A DNA stretch of 64,000 bases from Streptomyces mirabilis (GTDB lineage: Bacteria > Actinomycetota > Actinomycetes > Streptomycetales > Streptomycetaceae): NCBI RefSeq assembly GCF_018310535.1, contig NZ_CP074102.1:3286001-3350000 (forward strand), in the 5' to 3' direction. The position numbers were made by a program, and so were the translations under genes. Under the pieces are notes generated by a model. It did not search any database. It saw only the letters and a program-made list of their open reading frames with translations, and had not been told where the DNA came from. Positions 8,459-17,464 of the stretch are shown piece after piece. Position 1 is the stretch's first letter. Each line of letters opens with the position of its first letter.

Positions 8459-9310
8459 ATGGTCCTGAGGCGCGAACCAACGGCACGTCAGATGCGCCTG
8501 GGCGTCGAGTTGCGCAGACTCCGCGAGGCGGCAGGGCTCACCGCTGTCGAGGCGGCGGCGCTGCTCGGGACCGGTCGCGTCCAGATCAGCCACATCGAAT
8601 CCGGGCTCACGGGCGTGAGCGAGCAACGACTCCGCCGTCTGGCGTCCCACTACGCCTGTACGGACGAGGAGTTCATCGACGCGCTGGTCGCGATGGCCGC
8701 GGACCGGACACGCGGCTGGTGGGAGGAATACCGGGGTCTGCTGCCCACGTCATTCCTGGACCTGTCCGAGCTGGAGCACCACGCCACGTTCCTGCGGGAG
8801 GTGCAGTTCCTGTACATTCCCGGCCCGCTCCAGACCGAGGACTACGCCCGCGCCGTCTTCTCCGACAGGATCCCTGAACTCCCTGACGAAGAACTTGAGT
8901 TGCGTGTCCTGCATCGGATGCAACGCAGGGTGATCCTCGAAGACCTCAACCCCACCTCGTACGAAGCGCTCATCCACGAGGCGGCGCTACACATCCGGGT
9001 CAGCGACCGCGCTGCCTCACGTGCCCAGCTCGCCCACCTTGTCGAACTCTGCGAAGCGGACCACATCACCGTACGTGTCATCCCGTTCGACCTGGACGGC
9101 TTCGGCGGGACCTGGACCCCCATGATGTTCGCGGGTGGTGCCGTACCCAAGCTCGACACCGCCGTCCGCGACGCACCTCATGGCACAGCGTTCATCGATT
9201 CCGAGGCTCAACTCGGCGTCCTTCGAAAGCTCTTCCGTAAAATGGAGGCCGTGTCACTCGACCCCGCCCGTTCGCGTGACGTCATCTACAGGCTGACCAA
9301 GGAACTGTGA
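8459..9310 (+). CDS. XRE-family regulator with DUF5753 domain (WhiJ-like)
   Basis: 283 residues. The N-terminal helix-turn-helix (RQMRLGVELRRLREAAGL, then AAALLGTGRVQISHIESG) is about residues 8-65. The DUF5753 C-terminal domain begins near TRGWWEEYRGLLP and contains FLYIPGPLQTEDYARAV. The ATG at 8459 follows GAGGAGGAG. It overlaps the next gene as GTGA, so translation is coupled. It is divergent from the ATPase gene. In Streptomyces these trios are related to the whiJ developmental locus, and some XRE/DUF397 pairs behave as toxin-antitoxin systems; that function here is inference. Confidence 0.92.
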   Translation: MVLRREPTARQMRLGVELRRLREAAGLTAVEAAALLGTGRVQISHIESGLTGVSEQRLRRLASHYACTDEEFIDALVAMAADRTRGWWEEYRGLLPTSFLDLSELEHHATFLREVQFLYIPGPLQTEDYARAVFSDRIPELPDEELELRVLHRMQRRVILEDLNPTSYEALIHEAALHIRVSDRAASRAQLAHLVELCEADHITVRVIPFDLDGFGGTWTPMMFAGGAVPKLDTAVRDAPHGTAFIDSEAQLGVLRKLFRKMEAVSLDPARSRDVIYRLTKEL

Positions 9311-9540
9311 GGCGCATGGTGACCACCCCCGACAACTGGCGGAAGTCGTCCTACTCCGGCGGCGGTGACGGAAACTCCTGCGTCGAGATCGCTAACCGCC
9401 GCACCCACATAGCCGTCCGCGACACAAAGGCCCCGGCCGACCGCACCCTCACCTTCCCGGCCGGAGCCTTCACCCCCTTCATCGAAGCCCTGAAGACAAC
9501 TCACTCCACCGTCACCGACTTCGCCAGGTTCCGCGGCTGA
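9307..9540 (+). CDS. DUF397 domain protein
   Basis: 77 residues. The motif WRKSSYSGGGDGNSCVEIA and later VAVRDTK-like (IAVRDTKAPADRTL) are diagnostic of DUF397, followed by AFTPFIEALK, where the domain usually ends. The GTG start at 9307 overlaps the XRE stop by 4 bp; an internal ATG at 9316 is possible. The last 13 codons run antisense into the 3' end of glmS and encode a tail (TTHSTVTDFARFRG) produced by the complement of the conserved GlmS C-terminus. It is the probable partner of the XRE protein. Confidence 0.9.
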   Translation: MRRMVTTPDNWRKSSYSGGGDGNSCVEIANRRTHIAVRDTKAPADRTLTFPAGAFTPFIEALKTTHSTVTDFARFRG

Positions 9541-11348
9541 TCCACCTCGTTGCCCCGCGCCGTCGCCAGTTCACACGCGAACACCTGCAACGGCACCGTC
9601 GCGACGAGCGGCTGAAGCAACGTCGGCGTAGCCGGAATCCGGATCAGGTGATCGGCGTAAGGGACCACCGCCTCGTCCCCCTCCTCCGCGATCACGATCG
9701 TCCGCGCACCCCTCGCCCGGATCTCCTGGATGTTGGACACGATCTTGTCGTACAGAACCGAGCGCCCGCGCGGCGACGGCACGACGACCACGACCGGCAG
9801 ATCGTCCTCGATCAACGCGATCGGCCCGTGCTTCAGCTCACCCGCCGCGAAGCCCTCGGCGTGCATGTAGGCGAGCTCCTTGAGCTTGAGGGCGCCTTCC
9901 AGGGCGACCGGATAGCCGACGTGCCGCCCTAGGAACAGCACGGTTTTCTTGTCGGCGAGCGATCGTGCGAGCTCCCGTACCGGCTCCATGGTCTCCAGGA
10001 CCCGTTCCACCTCGCCGGAGATCTGGGAAAGGTCACGGATGACGGCCTGGATCTCGTCGCCCCACTTGGTGCCACGCACCTGGCCCAGGTACAGCGCAAC
10101 GAGATAGCAGGCGACCAGCTGCGTCAGGAACGCTTTCGTGGACGCGACCGCAACCTCCGGACCCGCGTGCGTGTACAGCACCGCATCCGACTCGCGCGGG
10201 ATCGTCGAACCGTTCGTGTTGCAGATCGCCAGCACCTTGGAGCCCTGCTCACGGGCGTGCCGCAGCGCCATCAGCGTGTCCATGGTCTCGCCGGACTGGG
10301 AGATGGCGATCACCAGCGACCGCGTACCGAGAATCGGATCCCGGTACCGGAACTCGCTCGCGAGCTCCACCTCGCACGGGATCCGCGTCCAGTGCTCGAT
10401 GGCGTACTTGGCGATCAGCCCGGCATGGAAGGCGGTCCCGCAGGCCACGATGACGACCTTGTCGACCTCGCGCAGCTCGTGAACCGGGATCCGCACCTCG
10501 TCGAGCGTCAGTGAACCGGCCGCGTCGATCCGGCCCAGGAGCGTATCGGCGACCGCCTTGGGCTGCTCGGCGATCTCCTTGAGCATGAAGTAGTCATACC
10601 CCCCCTTTTCCGCGGCCGACGCGTCCCAGTCGATGTGATAGGAGCGCACGTCCGCCGGACGGCCGTCGAAACCGGTCACCGTCACGCCGTCCCGGCGCAG
10701 CTCCACCACCTGGTCCTGCCCCAGCTCGATCGCCGACCGCGTGTGGGCGATGAACGCGGCGACATCCGAGGCGAGAAAGGCCTCGCCCTCCCCAACGCCC
10801 ACCACGAGCGGCGAGTTCCGCCGCGCCCCCACCACCACGTCCGGATCGTCCGCGTGCACCGCGACCAGCGTGAACGCGCCCTCCAGACGGCGGCACACCA
10901 GCCGCATCGCCTCCGCGAGGTCGTCGCACGCCGAGAACTCCTCGGCGATCAGGTGTGCGACCACCTCGGTGTCGGTCTCGGAGGCCAGCTCGTGCCCGCG
11001 CTCGGCCAACTCGGCACGCAGCAGCGCGAAGTTCTCGATGATCCCGTTGTGCACGACGGCGACGCGCCCCGCGTTGTCGAGATGCGGATGGGCGTTCGCG
11101 TCCGTGGGCCCCCCGTGCGTGGCCCAGCGCGTGTGCCCGATCCCCGTCGACCCGGTCGGCAGCGGCCGGCCGACCAGCTCCTTCTCCAGGTTGACCAGCT
11201 TCCCGGCCTTCTTCGCGGCGGCGAGCCCCCCGTCCGCCAGCACGGCGACGCCCGCCGAGTCGTACCCCCGGTACTCCAGCCGCTTCAGCCCGGCCATCAC
11301 CACATCAAGCGCCGACTGCGACCCCACGTATCCCACGATTCCGCACAT
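9501..11348 (-). CDS. glmS: glutamine--fructose-6-phosphate aminotransferase (isomerizing)
   Basis: First committed step of UDP-GlcNAc synthesis. The 615 residues comprise an N-terminal glutaminase with the nucleophile C2 exposed after Met removal (MCGIVGYVG) and two SIS isomerase domains (ISQSGETMDT; HGPIALIE). The C-terminus is the conserved DQPRNLAKSVTVE. The ATG at 11348 is fixed by C2 and preceded by TAGGCT plus 7 nt with no ribosome site, so the mRNA may be leaderless. It overlaps the DUF397 gene tail to tail by 40 bp. No glmS riboswitch-type structure is evident upstream. Confidence 0.97.
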   Translation of the reverse strand: MCGIVGYVGSQSALDVVMAGLKRLEYRGYDSAGVAVLADGGLAAAKKAGKLVNLEKELVGRPLPTGSTGIGHTRWATHGGPTDANAHPHLDNAGRVAVVHNGIIENFALLRAELAERGHELASETDTEVVAHLIAEEFSACDDLAEAMRLVCRRLEGAFTLVAVHADDPDVVVGARRNSPLVVGVGEGEAFLASDVAAFIAHTRSAIELGQDQVVELRRDGVTVTGFDGRPADVRSYHIDWDASAAEKGGYDYFMLKEIAEQPKAVADTLLGRIDAAGSLTLDEVRIPVHELREVDKVVIVACGTAFHAGLIAKYAIEHWTRIPCEVELASEFRYRDPILGTRSLVIAISQSGETMDTLMALRHAREQGSKVLAICNTNGSTIPRESDAVLYTHAGPEVAVASTKAFLTQLVACYLVALYLGQVRGTKWGDEIQAVIRDLSQISGEVERVLETMEPVRELARSLADKKTVLFLGRHVGYPVALEGALKLKELAYMHAEGFAAGELKHGPIALIEDDLPVVVVVPSPRGRSVLYDKIVSNIQEIRARGARTIVIAEEGDEAVVPYADHLIRIPATPTLLQPLVATVPLQVFACELATARGNEVDQPRNLAKSVTVE

Positions 11349-11355
11349 GCGCCGC

Positions 11356-11361
11356 AGCCTA
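11356..11361 (-). promoter_or_regulatory. putative -10 box of glmS, leaderless arrangement
   Basis: TAGGCT lies 7 nt upstream of the glmS ATG on the minus strand. No Shine-Dalgarno sequence is present between them. The geometry is the same as at acpS. Confidence 0.4.
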
Positions 11362-11525
11362 AGCGCCAACGGCCGCCCGAACCCGGCACTCCGTGCCCGA
11401 ATTCGGAAATTCCAGCCACCTTTCGGTGGGTCCCCCGACCCCCTGGACGCCCTTGGACGCTCCAGAGTGACCCCGAGTAGCCAACTACGTGACCCACCCC
11501 ACCCCCCACCCGGTCCACACTCCCG

Positions 11526-11532
11526 TAACAAT
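11526..11532 (+). promoter_or_regulatory. putative -10 box of coaA
   Basis: TAACAAT is followed by GGACT and the GTG start of coaA at 11538. No purine-rich ribosome site is present, so a leaderless or near-leaderless mRNA is plausible. Confidence 0.35.
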
Positions 11533-11537
11533 GGACT

Positions 11538-12527
11538 GTGATCTCTCCGGTCTCCCCGATGCCCCGGAGCGCCCACCGGCACAGGCCGGAGGCGACTCCC
11601 TACGTCGACCTCACCCGAGCCGAGTGGAGCGTGCTGCGCGAAAAGACGCCGCTGCCACTGACCGCCGAGGAGGTCGAGAAGCTGCGCGGTCTGGGCGATG
11701 TCATCGACCTCGACGAGGTGCGGGACATCTATCTGCCGCTGTCCAGACTGCTCAATCTGTACGTCGGCGCCACGGACGGGCTCAGAGGAGCGCTGAACAC
11801 CTTCCTCGGTGAGAAGGGCTCCCAGTCCGGCACCCCGTTCGTCATAGGGGTGGCCGGGTCGGTCGCCGTCGGCAAGTCCACCGTCGCGCGCCTTCTGCAG
11901 GCCCTGCTCTCCCGTTGGCCCGAACACCCACGCGTCGAACTGGTGACCACGGACGGCTTCCTGCTCCCCACCAAGGAGCTGGAGGCGCGCGGCCTGATGT
12001 CGAGGAAAGGTTTCCCCGAGTCGTACGACCGTCGCGCCCTCACCCGGTTCGTCGCCGACATCAAGGCGGGGAAGGACGAGGTCACGGCCCCCGTCTACTC
12101 CCACCTGATCTACGACATCGTCCCCGATCAGCGGCTCACCGTCCGCCGCCCGGACATCCTCATCGTCGAGGGCCTGAACGTCCTGCAGCCCGCCCTCCCC
12201 GGCAAGGACGGCCGCACCCGCGTCGGCCTCGCCGACTACTTCGACTTCAGCGTGTACGTCGACGCCCGCGCCGAGGACATCGAGCGCTGGTACCTCAACC
12301 GGTTCAAGAAGCTCCGCCAGACCGCCTTCCAGAAACCCGACTCCTACTTCCGCAGGTACACACAGGTCTCCGAAGAGGAGGCGCTCGACTACGCCCGCAC
12401 GACCTGGCGCACCATCAACAAGCCCAACCTGCTGGAGAACGTGGCCCCCACCCGCGGCCGCGCCACCCTCGTCGTGCGCAAGGGCCCGGACCACAAGGTG
12501 CAGCGCCTGAGCCTGCGCAAGCTGTAG
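11538..12527 (+). CDS. coaA: pantothenate kinase, type I
   Basis: Phosphorylates pantothenate, the first step of CoA synthesis. 329 residues, the usual size for the actinobacterial type I enzyme. The Walker A motif is [18 protein letters not shown] near residue 105. [13 protein letters not shown] and [11 protein letters not shown] are conserved CoaA blocks, and RTIN is near the C-terminus. The GTG start is supported by the typical N-terminal [15 protein letters not shown] block and the upstream -10 box. It is transcribed divergently from glmS. CoA made here also feeds AcpS. Confidence 0.96.
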   Translation: MISPVSPMPRSAHRHRPEATPYVDLTRAEWSVLREKTPLPLTAEEVEKLRGLGDVIDLDEVRDIYLPLSRLLNLYVGATDGLRGALNTFLGEKGSQSGTPFVIGVAGSVAVGKSTVARLLQALLSRWPEHPRVELVTTDGFLLPTKELEARGLMSRKGFPESYDRRALTRFVADIKAGKDEVTAPVYSHLIYDIVPDQRLTVRRPDILIVEGLNVLQPALPGKDGRTRVGLADYFDFSVYVDARAEDIERWYLNRFKKLRQTAFQKPDSYFRRYTQVSEEEALDYARTTWRTINKPNLLENVAPTRGRATLVVRKGPDHKVQRLSLRKL

Positions 12528-12584
12528 TCGCGAGGCCCCCGACGCCGGCTGCCATCGCCCGCCGTAACGCCGTCATCCCGTGCG

Positions 12585-12590
12585 TATACC
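12585..12590 (+). promoter_or_regulatory. putative -10 box of the DUF389 gene
   Basis: TATACC ends 9 nt before the ATG at 12600. No ribosome site is visible in between. No clear -35 box was seen. Confidence 0.3.
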
Positions 12591-12599
12591 CTGCGCCGC

Positions 12600-13547
12600 A
12601 TGCTGCATCTGCGTCTGATCACCCCGGCCGACCGCACCGACGACGTCGTACGGCTGATCGAGCGGACCGTCGGCACGACGCATCTCGTCGTGCTCGCGGG
12701 CGCCGCCCGCAACCCGGCCGGGGACGTCGTCATGTGCGACGTCGCGCGCGAGGCGGGCGACGAACTGATCGGCACGCTGCGGGAGATGGAGCTCGACCGG
12801 ACCGGGTCGATCGCCGTCGAGAACATCGATCTGTCGCTGTCGAAGCGCGCCGACAAGGCCCAGCGGGAGTCGCCGGGCGAGGGTGCGGACGCGGTGCTGT
12901 GGGAGCACCTGGCCGACGCGACGCACGAGGAGTCGACGCTCTCGGTCACCTACGTCGCCTTCCTCACGCTGGCCACGATGATCGCGGCCTGCGGTGTGGT
13001 CCTCGACAACGCGATCCTGATCGTGGGCGCGATGGCGGTCGGCCCGGAGTTCGGGCCCCTGGCGGGGTTCAGTACGGCCCTCGTGCAGCGGCATCCACGG
13101 CTCGCGGCGCGGTCACTGATCGCGCTGCTGGTGGGTTTCGCCGTGGCGATGGCGACGACCGTGTTCTTCAGTGTCTTCATGGACACGGTCGGCCTGTTCA
13201 GCCAGGCCAAGCTGAAGGGTGCGCGACCCAACACGAGCTTCGTCTACGCGCCCGACGCGTTCTCCTTCGTCGTCGCGGTGCTCGCGGGCATCGCCGGCAC
13301 GCTCTCGCTGACCTCCGCCAAGTCGGGCGCCCTGGTCGGCGTCGCCATCTCCGTGACCACCGTCCCGGCCGCCGCCAACGCGGCCGTGGCCCTGAGCTAC
13401 GGAGACACCGCCCAGACCTGGGGATCGACGGTGCAACTGCTGCTGAACCTGCTCGGCATCATCCTTGCCGGCACGCTCACGCTGCTGGTCCAGAAGTGGC
13501 TCTGGGCCCAGCAGCGTGAACGTACCGCCAGAACAGGTCGCTTCTAG
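12600..13547 (+). CDS. DUF389 integral membrane protein (TIGR00341-like)
   Basis: 315 residues. A hydrophilic N-terminal domain ([18 protein letters not shown], about residues 1-105) precedes about six membrane helices. These include [55 protein letters not shown] and [17 protein letters not shown]. The PEFGPLAG segment is characteristic of DUF389. The biochemical role is unknown. Its stop overlaps the stop of glmM on the opposite strand by 4 bp. It begins 72 bp after coaA and may have its own promoter. Confidence 0.9.
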   Translation: MLHLRLITPADRTDDVVRLIERTVGTTHLVVLAGAARNPAGDVVMCDVAREAGDELIGTLREMELDRTGSIAVENIDLSLSKRADKAQRESPGEGADAVLWEHLADATHEESTLSVTYVAFLTLATMIAACGVVLDNAILIVGAMAVGPEFGPLAGFSTALVQRHPRLAARSLIALLVGFAVAMATTVFFSVFMDTVGLFSQAKLKGARPNTSFVYAPDAFSFVVAVLAGIAGTLSLTSAKSGALVGVAISVTTVPAAANAAVALSYGDTAQTWGSTVQLLLNLLGIILAGTLTLLVQKWLWAQQRERTARTGRF

Positions 13548-14902
13548 CCCAGCGCCGACTTGACCGCGTCCGCGAGCCGGCCCGCCACCGACCGTGCGTG
13601 GTCGATGTCGGCGGCCTCGACCATGACCCGGACGAGCGGCTCGGTGCCGGAGGGGCGCAGCAGCACGCGGCCGGTGGAGCCGAGTTCCCGCTCGGCCTCG
13701 GCGACCGCGGTCGCGAGTTCCGCGGAGCTCTGCACCCGGGTGCGGTCGACGTCGGGGACGTTGATGAGAACCTGCGGCAGCCGCTCCATGACGGACGCGA
13801 GGTCCTGGAGCGTACGGCCGGTCTGGGCGATCCGGGCCGCCAGCAGCAGGCCGGTCAGCGTGCCGTCACCGGTGGTGGCGTGGTCGAGGATGATCACGTG
13901 CCCGGACTGCTCGCCGCCGAGCGCGTAGTTGTGCTCCTTCATCTCCTCCAGGACATAGCGGTCGCCGACCGCGGTCTGGATGAGGGAGACGCCCTCGCGC
14001 TCCATGGCCAGTTTGAAGCCCAGGTTGGACATGACCGTCGCGACGACGGTGTCGGAGCGCAGTGCGGAACGCTCCCGCATCGCCAGCGCGAGTACGGCCA
14101 GGATCTGGTCGCCGTCCACCTCGGCACCCGTGTGGTCCACGGCGAGGCAGCGGTCGGCGTCGCCGTCGTGCGCGATGCCGAGGTCGGCCCCGTGCTCGAC
14201 GACGGCGGCCTTCAGGAGGTCGAGGTGGGTGGAGCCGCAGCCGTCGTTGATGTTCAGGCCGTCGGGCGAGGCGCCGATCGTGATGATCTCGGCACCGGCC
14301 TGTGTGAAGGCCTCGGGAGACACTCGGGCGGCGGCGCCGTGCGCCTCGTCGAGGACGACCTTCAGGCCGTCGAGACGGTTCGGGAGCACGCCGAGGAGGT
14401 GGGCGACGTACTGGTCGAGCCCCTGGTCGTACGCGCGCACGCGCCCGACCCCGGCGCCGGTGGGCCGGTCCCAGGGAGCGCCGGTGCGGTGCTCCTCGTA
14501 GACGCCCTCGATCCTGTCCTCCAGCTCGTCGGCGAGCTTGTGGCCGCCGCGGGCGAAGAACTTGATGCCGTTGTCGGGCATGGCGTTGTGGCTGGCCGAG
14601 AGCATCACGCCGAGGTCGGCGCCCAGCGCACCGGTGAGGTACGCCACCGCGGGGGTGGGCAGCACACCGACGAGCAGGACGTCCACACCCGCGCTGGCCA
14701 GGCCCGCGACCACGGCCGCTTCCAGGAACTCCCCGGACGCACGTGGGTCCCGCCCGACCACTGCCACCGGCCGGTGGCCCTCGAACGTACCCGCCTCGGC
14801 CAGCACATGTGCCGCCGCCACGGAGAGACCGAGCGCCAGCTCGGCCGTCAGATCCGCGTTGGCGACACCGCGCACGCCGTCCGTGCCGAAGAGTCGTCCC
14901 AC
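13544..14902 (-). CDS. glmM: phosphoglucosamine mutase
   Basis: Converts glucosamine-6-P to glucosamine-1-P, the step after GlmS. 452 residues. The phosphoserine loop is [15 protein letters not shown] with catalytic S104. The metal-binding loop is [11 protein letters not shown], and the phosphate-binding motif near the C-terminus is [15 protein letters not shown]. The GTG at 14902 is preceded by GGAGGA. It lies downstream of rplM-rpsI but is separated from them by a strong hairpin, so it probably has its own transcription. All catalytic motifs are intact. Confidence 0.97.
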   Translation of the reverse strand: MGRLFGTDGVRGVANADLTAELALGLSVAAAHVLAEAGTFEGHRPVAVVGRDPRASGEFLEAAVVAGLASAGVDVLLVGVLPTPAVAYLTGALGADLGVMLSASHNAMPDNGIKFFARGGHKLADELEDRIEGVYEEHRTGAPWDRPTGAGVGRVRAYDQGLDQYVAHLLGVLPNRLDGLKVVLDEAHGAAARVSPEAFTQAGAEIITIGASPDGLNINDGCGSTHLDLLKAAVVEHGADLGIAHDGDADRCLAVDHTGAEVDGDQILAVLALAMRERSALRSDTVVATVMSNLGFKLAMEREGVSLIQTAVGDRYVLEEMKEHNYALGGEQSGHVIILDHATTGDGTLTGLLLAARIAQTGRTLQDLASVMERLPQVLINVPDVDRTRVQSSAELATAVAEAERELGSTGRVLLRPSGTEPLVRVMVEAADIDHARSVAGRLADAVKSALG

Positions 14903-15001
14903 TGGTGTCCTCCAGATGAAGCTCAGTTTTCGGAAGTCATCCGATCATGCAAGCCTTTGAGCGCCTTGTGCCGTTATACGCCCTGGGCTGTGATAAACGA
15001 A

Positions 15002-15034
15002 CGCCCCGGCGGCACACAGCGTGCCGCCGGGGCG
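15002..15034 (-). terminator. terminator of the rplM-rpsI operon
   Basis: A perfect 14-bp stem, CGCCCCGGCGGCAC and its complement, surrounds a 5-nt loop, 31 bp past rpsI. Minus-strand sequence after the stem is T-rich (TCGTTTATC). Confidence 0.85.
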
Positions 15035-15065
15035 AACGGTCGTACGAATACGCAGCAGCCAGTGA

Positions 15066-15587
15066 TTAACGCTTGCTGTACTGCGGAGCCTTACGGGCCT
15101 TCTTGAGACCGGCCTTCTTGCGCTCGACCGCACGGTCGTCGCGCTTGAGGAAGCCGGCCTTCTTCAGGGCCGGGCGGTTGTTGTCCACGTCCGCCTCGTT
15201 CAGCGCGCGGGCGACACCGAGACGGAGCGCACCGGCCTGACCGGAGACGCCGCCACCCGAGATGCGGGCGATGACGTCGTAGCGGTTGTCGAGCTCGAGC
15301 ACCTTGAAGGGCTCGTTGACTTCCTGCTGGTGCACCTTGTTGGGGAAGTAGTCCTCAAGGGTGCGACCGTTGATCTTCCACTTGCCGGTGCCCGGGACGA
15401 TCCGGACGCGGGCGATGGCGTTCTTGCGACGGCCCAGGCCGGCGGCCGGCTGCGGGTCACCGAAGCGGCCCGCGAGCGACTCCGAGGTGTACTCACCCTC
15501 GACGGGGACCTCGGACTCGGTGGTGTAGTTCTCGATGTCGACGAGCTCAGTCTCTTCGACCGGCTGCTCAACGGTGGTCTCGGCCAC
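15066..15587 (-). CDS. rpsI: 30S ribosomal protein S9
   Basis: 173 residues. The conserved S9 core ([24 protein letters not shown] near residue 50) and the basic tail [12 protein letters not shown], which reaches the P-site tRNA, are both present. The first ~45 residues are an acidic extension ([20 protein letters not shown]) found in Streptomyces S9. The GTG at 15587 is preceded by GAGGAGAATC. It is 45 bp downstream of rplM and co-transcribed with it. Confidence 0.98.
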   Translation of the reverse strand: MAETTVEQPVEETELVDIENYTTESEVPVEGEYTSESLAGRFGDPQPAAGLGRRKNAIARVRIVPGTGKWKINGRTLEDYFPNKVHQQEVNEPFKVLELDNRYDVIARISGGGVSGQAGALRLGVARALNEADVDNNRPALKKAGFLKRDDRAVERKKAGLKKARKAPQYSKR

Positions 15588-15632
15588 GATTCTCCTCAGA
15601 TTCTTTTCTGTCTTAGGGGGTGGTGGCCGGAA

Positions 15633-16076
15633 CTACTGCGCGACCTGGGTGATCTCGAACGGGACCGGCTGCTGGGCAGCGTGCGGGTGGTTCTCGCCCG
15701 CGTAGACCTTCAGCTTCGAGAGCACCTGACGGCCCAGGGTGTTCTTGGGGATCATGCCCTTGATGGCCTTCTCGACGGCCTTCTCGGGGTTCTTCGCCAG
15801 CAGCTCGTCGTAACGGACGGAGCGCAGACCACCCGGGTAACCGGAGTGGCGGTACGCCAGCTTCTGGGTCTTCTTGTTGCCGGAGAGGTGCACCTTGTCG
15901 GCGTTGATGATGATGACGAAGTCACCAGCATCGACGTGCGGCGCAAAGATCGGCTTGTGCTTGCCCCGCAGGATGTTCGCGGCAGTGGTCGCCAGACGGC
16001 CCAGGACGACATCCTGGGCGTCGATGACGTACCACTGGCGAGTGATGTCGCCGGGCTTGGGGCTGTACGTACGCAC
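15633..16076 (-). CDS. rplM: 50S ribosomal protein L13
   Basis: 147 residues, with [19 protein letters not shown] at the start, [19 protein letters not shown] and the signature [19 protein letters not shown]. The GTG at 16076 follows a GAAGG ribosome site. It is the first gene of the rplM-rpsI operon. The long upstream gap probably contains the promoter. Confidence 0.98.
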   Translation of the reverse strand: MRTYSPKPGDITRQWYVIDAQDVVLGRLATTAANILRGKHKPIFAPHVDAGDFVIIINADKVHLSGNKKTQKLAYRHSGYPGGLRSVRYDELLAKNPEKAVEKAIKGMIPKNTLGRQVLSKLKVYAGENHPHAAQQPVPFEITQVAQ

Positions 16077-16536
16077 GGTCGTAGCCTTCGCTTCTTCAGT
16101 GAGTGGGTCCTGACATGGCCACCACGGACGATCACGACAGCCCTGACCGCACCTCGGTGACGCATACCGAGTGCTGGTCGCTGGTCATCGGCCCCGGTGG
16201 ACCGGTGTAAGGGCCCCTCACGTGAGAATGAGCAAGCCAATACACATAACGAACTGCAAGAGTACCCGCGCTTGCCCGGAAGGGTCAAAACGCGGGTTCG
16301 CGACCCGAGCACCTCGGCACTCAGGGCCACGCGAACAGTCCCTGGAAACAGAGTAAGGGAGTCCTTTCCTCCGCAACGGTCCGACTACCCCGCGTCACCG
16401 GACGGCCGGTGCCCGGAAGCCTGTCGAAGCGTGTCGCACCAACCACCCGGAGATGTCACTTTTGCCCTTGCGCACTCAGGTCACGCTAGGGGCTCAAGTG
16501 CCCTCCGGTGCGGAACGCCACCCCCCATGGCCCGTC
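16077..16536. other. intergenic region, divergent promoters
   Basis: About 460 bp between rplM (minus) and the anchored protein gene (plus). I see no credible coding frame or RNA gene. It must hold the rplM promoter and leader, but no -10/-35 pair could be fixed with confidence. Confidence 0.6.
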
Positions 16537-16542
16537 TAAGAT
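16537..16542 (+). promoter_or_regulatory. putative -10 box, leaderless arrangement
   Basis: TAAGAT ends 7 nt before the ATG at 16550 and there is no ribosome site. The predicted transcript starts at or next to the ATG. Confidence 0.45.
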
Positions 16543-16549
16543 GCGCCCC

Positions 16550-17431
16550 ATGAGTTATGGGCAGGGTGGGCAGGGGGAGCCTCCGTGGGATCCCTGGAAG
16601 CCTGGTTCTCAGCAACCCGATTGGGGACGTCGGAACCAGACTCCGGACTGGGCGGCACTCGCCGAGGCGTCCGAGACACGCAACCGGAGGCGCAGACTGC
16701 TGGTGATCGTCGGCTCGGCGGTCGCCACGATCGCGGTCGGCGCTGCCGTCGCCGTGGCCGTCGTCTCCTCGAACGGGGACAACCAGGCCGGGAACACGCC
16801 CAGCAAGCTGCCCGCCACCGCGACCATCCCGAGCGACAGCACGGCGCCGGTACCGACGTTCGCGCCGACCTCGGCGCCGCCGCCGCTGGATCCGATGGAC
16901 TTCATATCCAGCGTGCAGAAGGACACCGCGCCGCTCAGCCCGGACATCCTCTTCCCCGGTTCGCAGCTGACGATGGGTGACCGCGTCTACCGCAAGGGCC
17001 CCACCGCCTCGACGGAGAAGTGCGCGTCGGCCGTGCAGGGCACACTGCCCGCGGTGCTCACCAAGAACGACTGCACCCGGCTGATGCGCGTCACCTACAG
17101 CAAGGACGGCGTCGGGGTGACCGTCGGCGTCGCGGTCTTCAACACCGCGGCCCAGGCGGCCAAGGCGAAGTCCGAGGCGGACAGCAAGAGCATCATCACC
17201 TCGCTGTCCGGCCAGGGCGTCGCCAACTTCTGCCGTACGGCGGTCTGTCGCTCGACCACCAACTCCTACGGCCGTTACGCCTACTTCACGCTGGCCGGCT
17301 TCATCAACGGCAAGGACGTGACGACGAAGGACGCCAAGGTCTTCACGACCGGCGACGACCTGGCCGAGTTCGCCTTCCGCCAGATCCGCCGCCGCGGCGA
17401 GGCCCAGGCGTCGACGGCGGCCAACCAGTAA
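16550..17431 (+). CDS. membrane-anchored extracytoplasmic protein of unknown function
   Basis: 293 residues. A cytoplasmic Gly/Pro/Trp-rich N-terminus (GQGGQGEPPWDPWKPG) precedes a basic stop (RNRRRR) and one membrane helix (LLVIVGSAVATIAVGAAVAVAVV, about 50-72). A Pro/Thr/Ser linker and a C-terminal domain of about 170 residues follow. That domain has four cysteines (KCAS, DCTR, FCRT, VCRS) that could form two disulfides outside the cell. I do not recognise the domain by name. The ATG is chosen for its N-terminus and the -10 box upstream. It is convergent with the glycan operon. Confidence 0.75.
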   Translation: MSYGQGGQGEPPWDPWKPGSQQPDWGRRNQTPDWAALAEASETRNRRRRLLVIVGSAVATIAVGAAVAVAVVSSNGDNQAGNTPSKLPATATIPSDSTAPVPTFAPTSAPPPLDPMDFISSVQKDTAPLSPDILFPGSQLTMGDRVYRKGPTASTEKCASAVQGTLPAVLTKNDCTRLMRVTYSKDGVGVTVGVAVFNTAAQAAKAKSEADSKSIITSLSGQGVANFCRTAVCRSTTNSYGRYAYFTLAGFINGKDVTTKDAKVFTTGDDLAEFAFRQIRRRGEAQASTAANQ

Positions 17432-17464
17432 CCGGCCGGCCGCCCCCCGCACCCGGGACCCGGG

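Noticed and set aside
9649..11348. A glmS-type ribozyme riboswitch upstream of glmS
   Set aside because: The glmS start is preceded within 7 nt by a -10-like box and there is no leader sequence resembling the ribozyme core.
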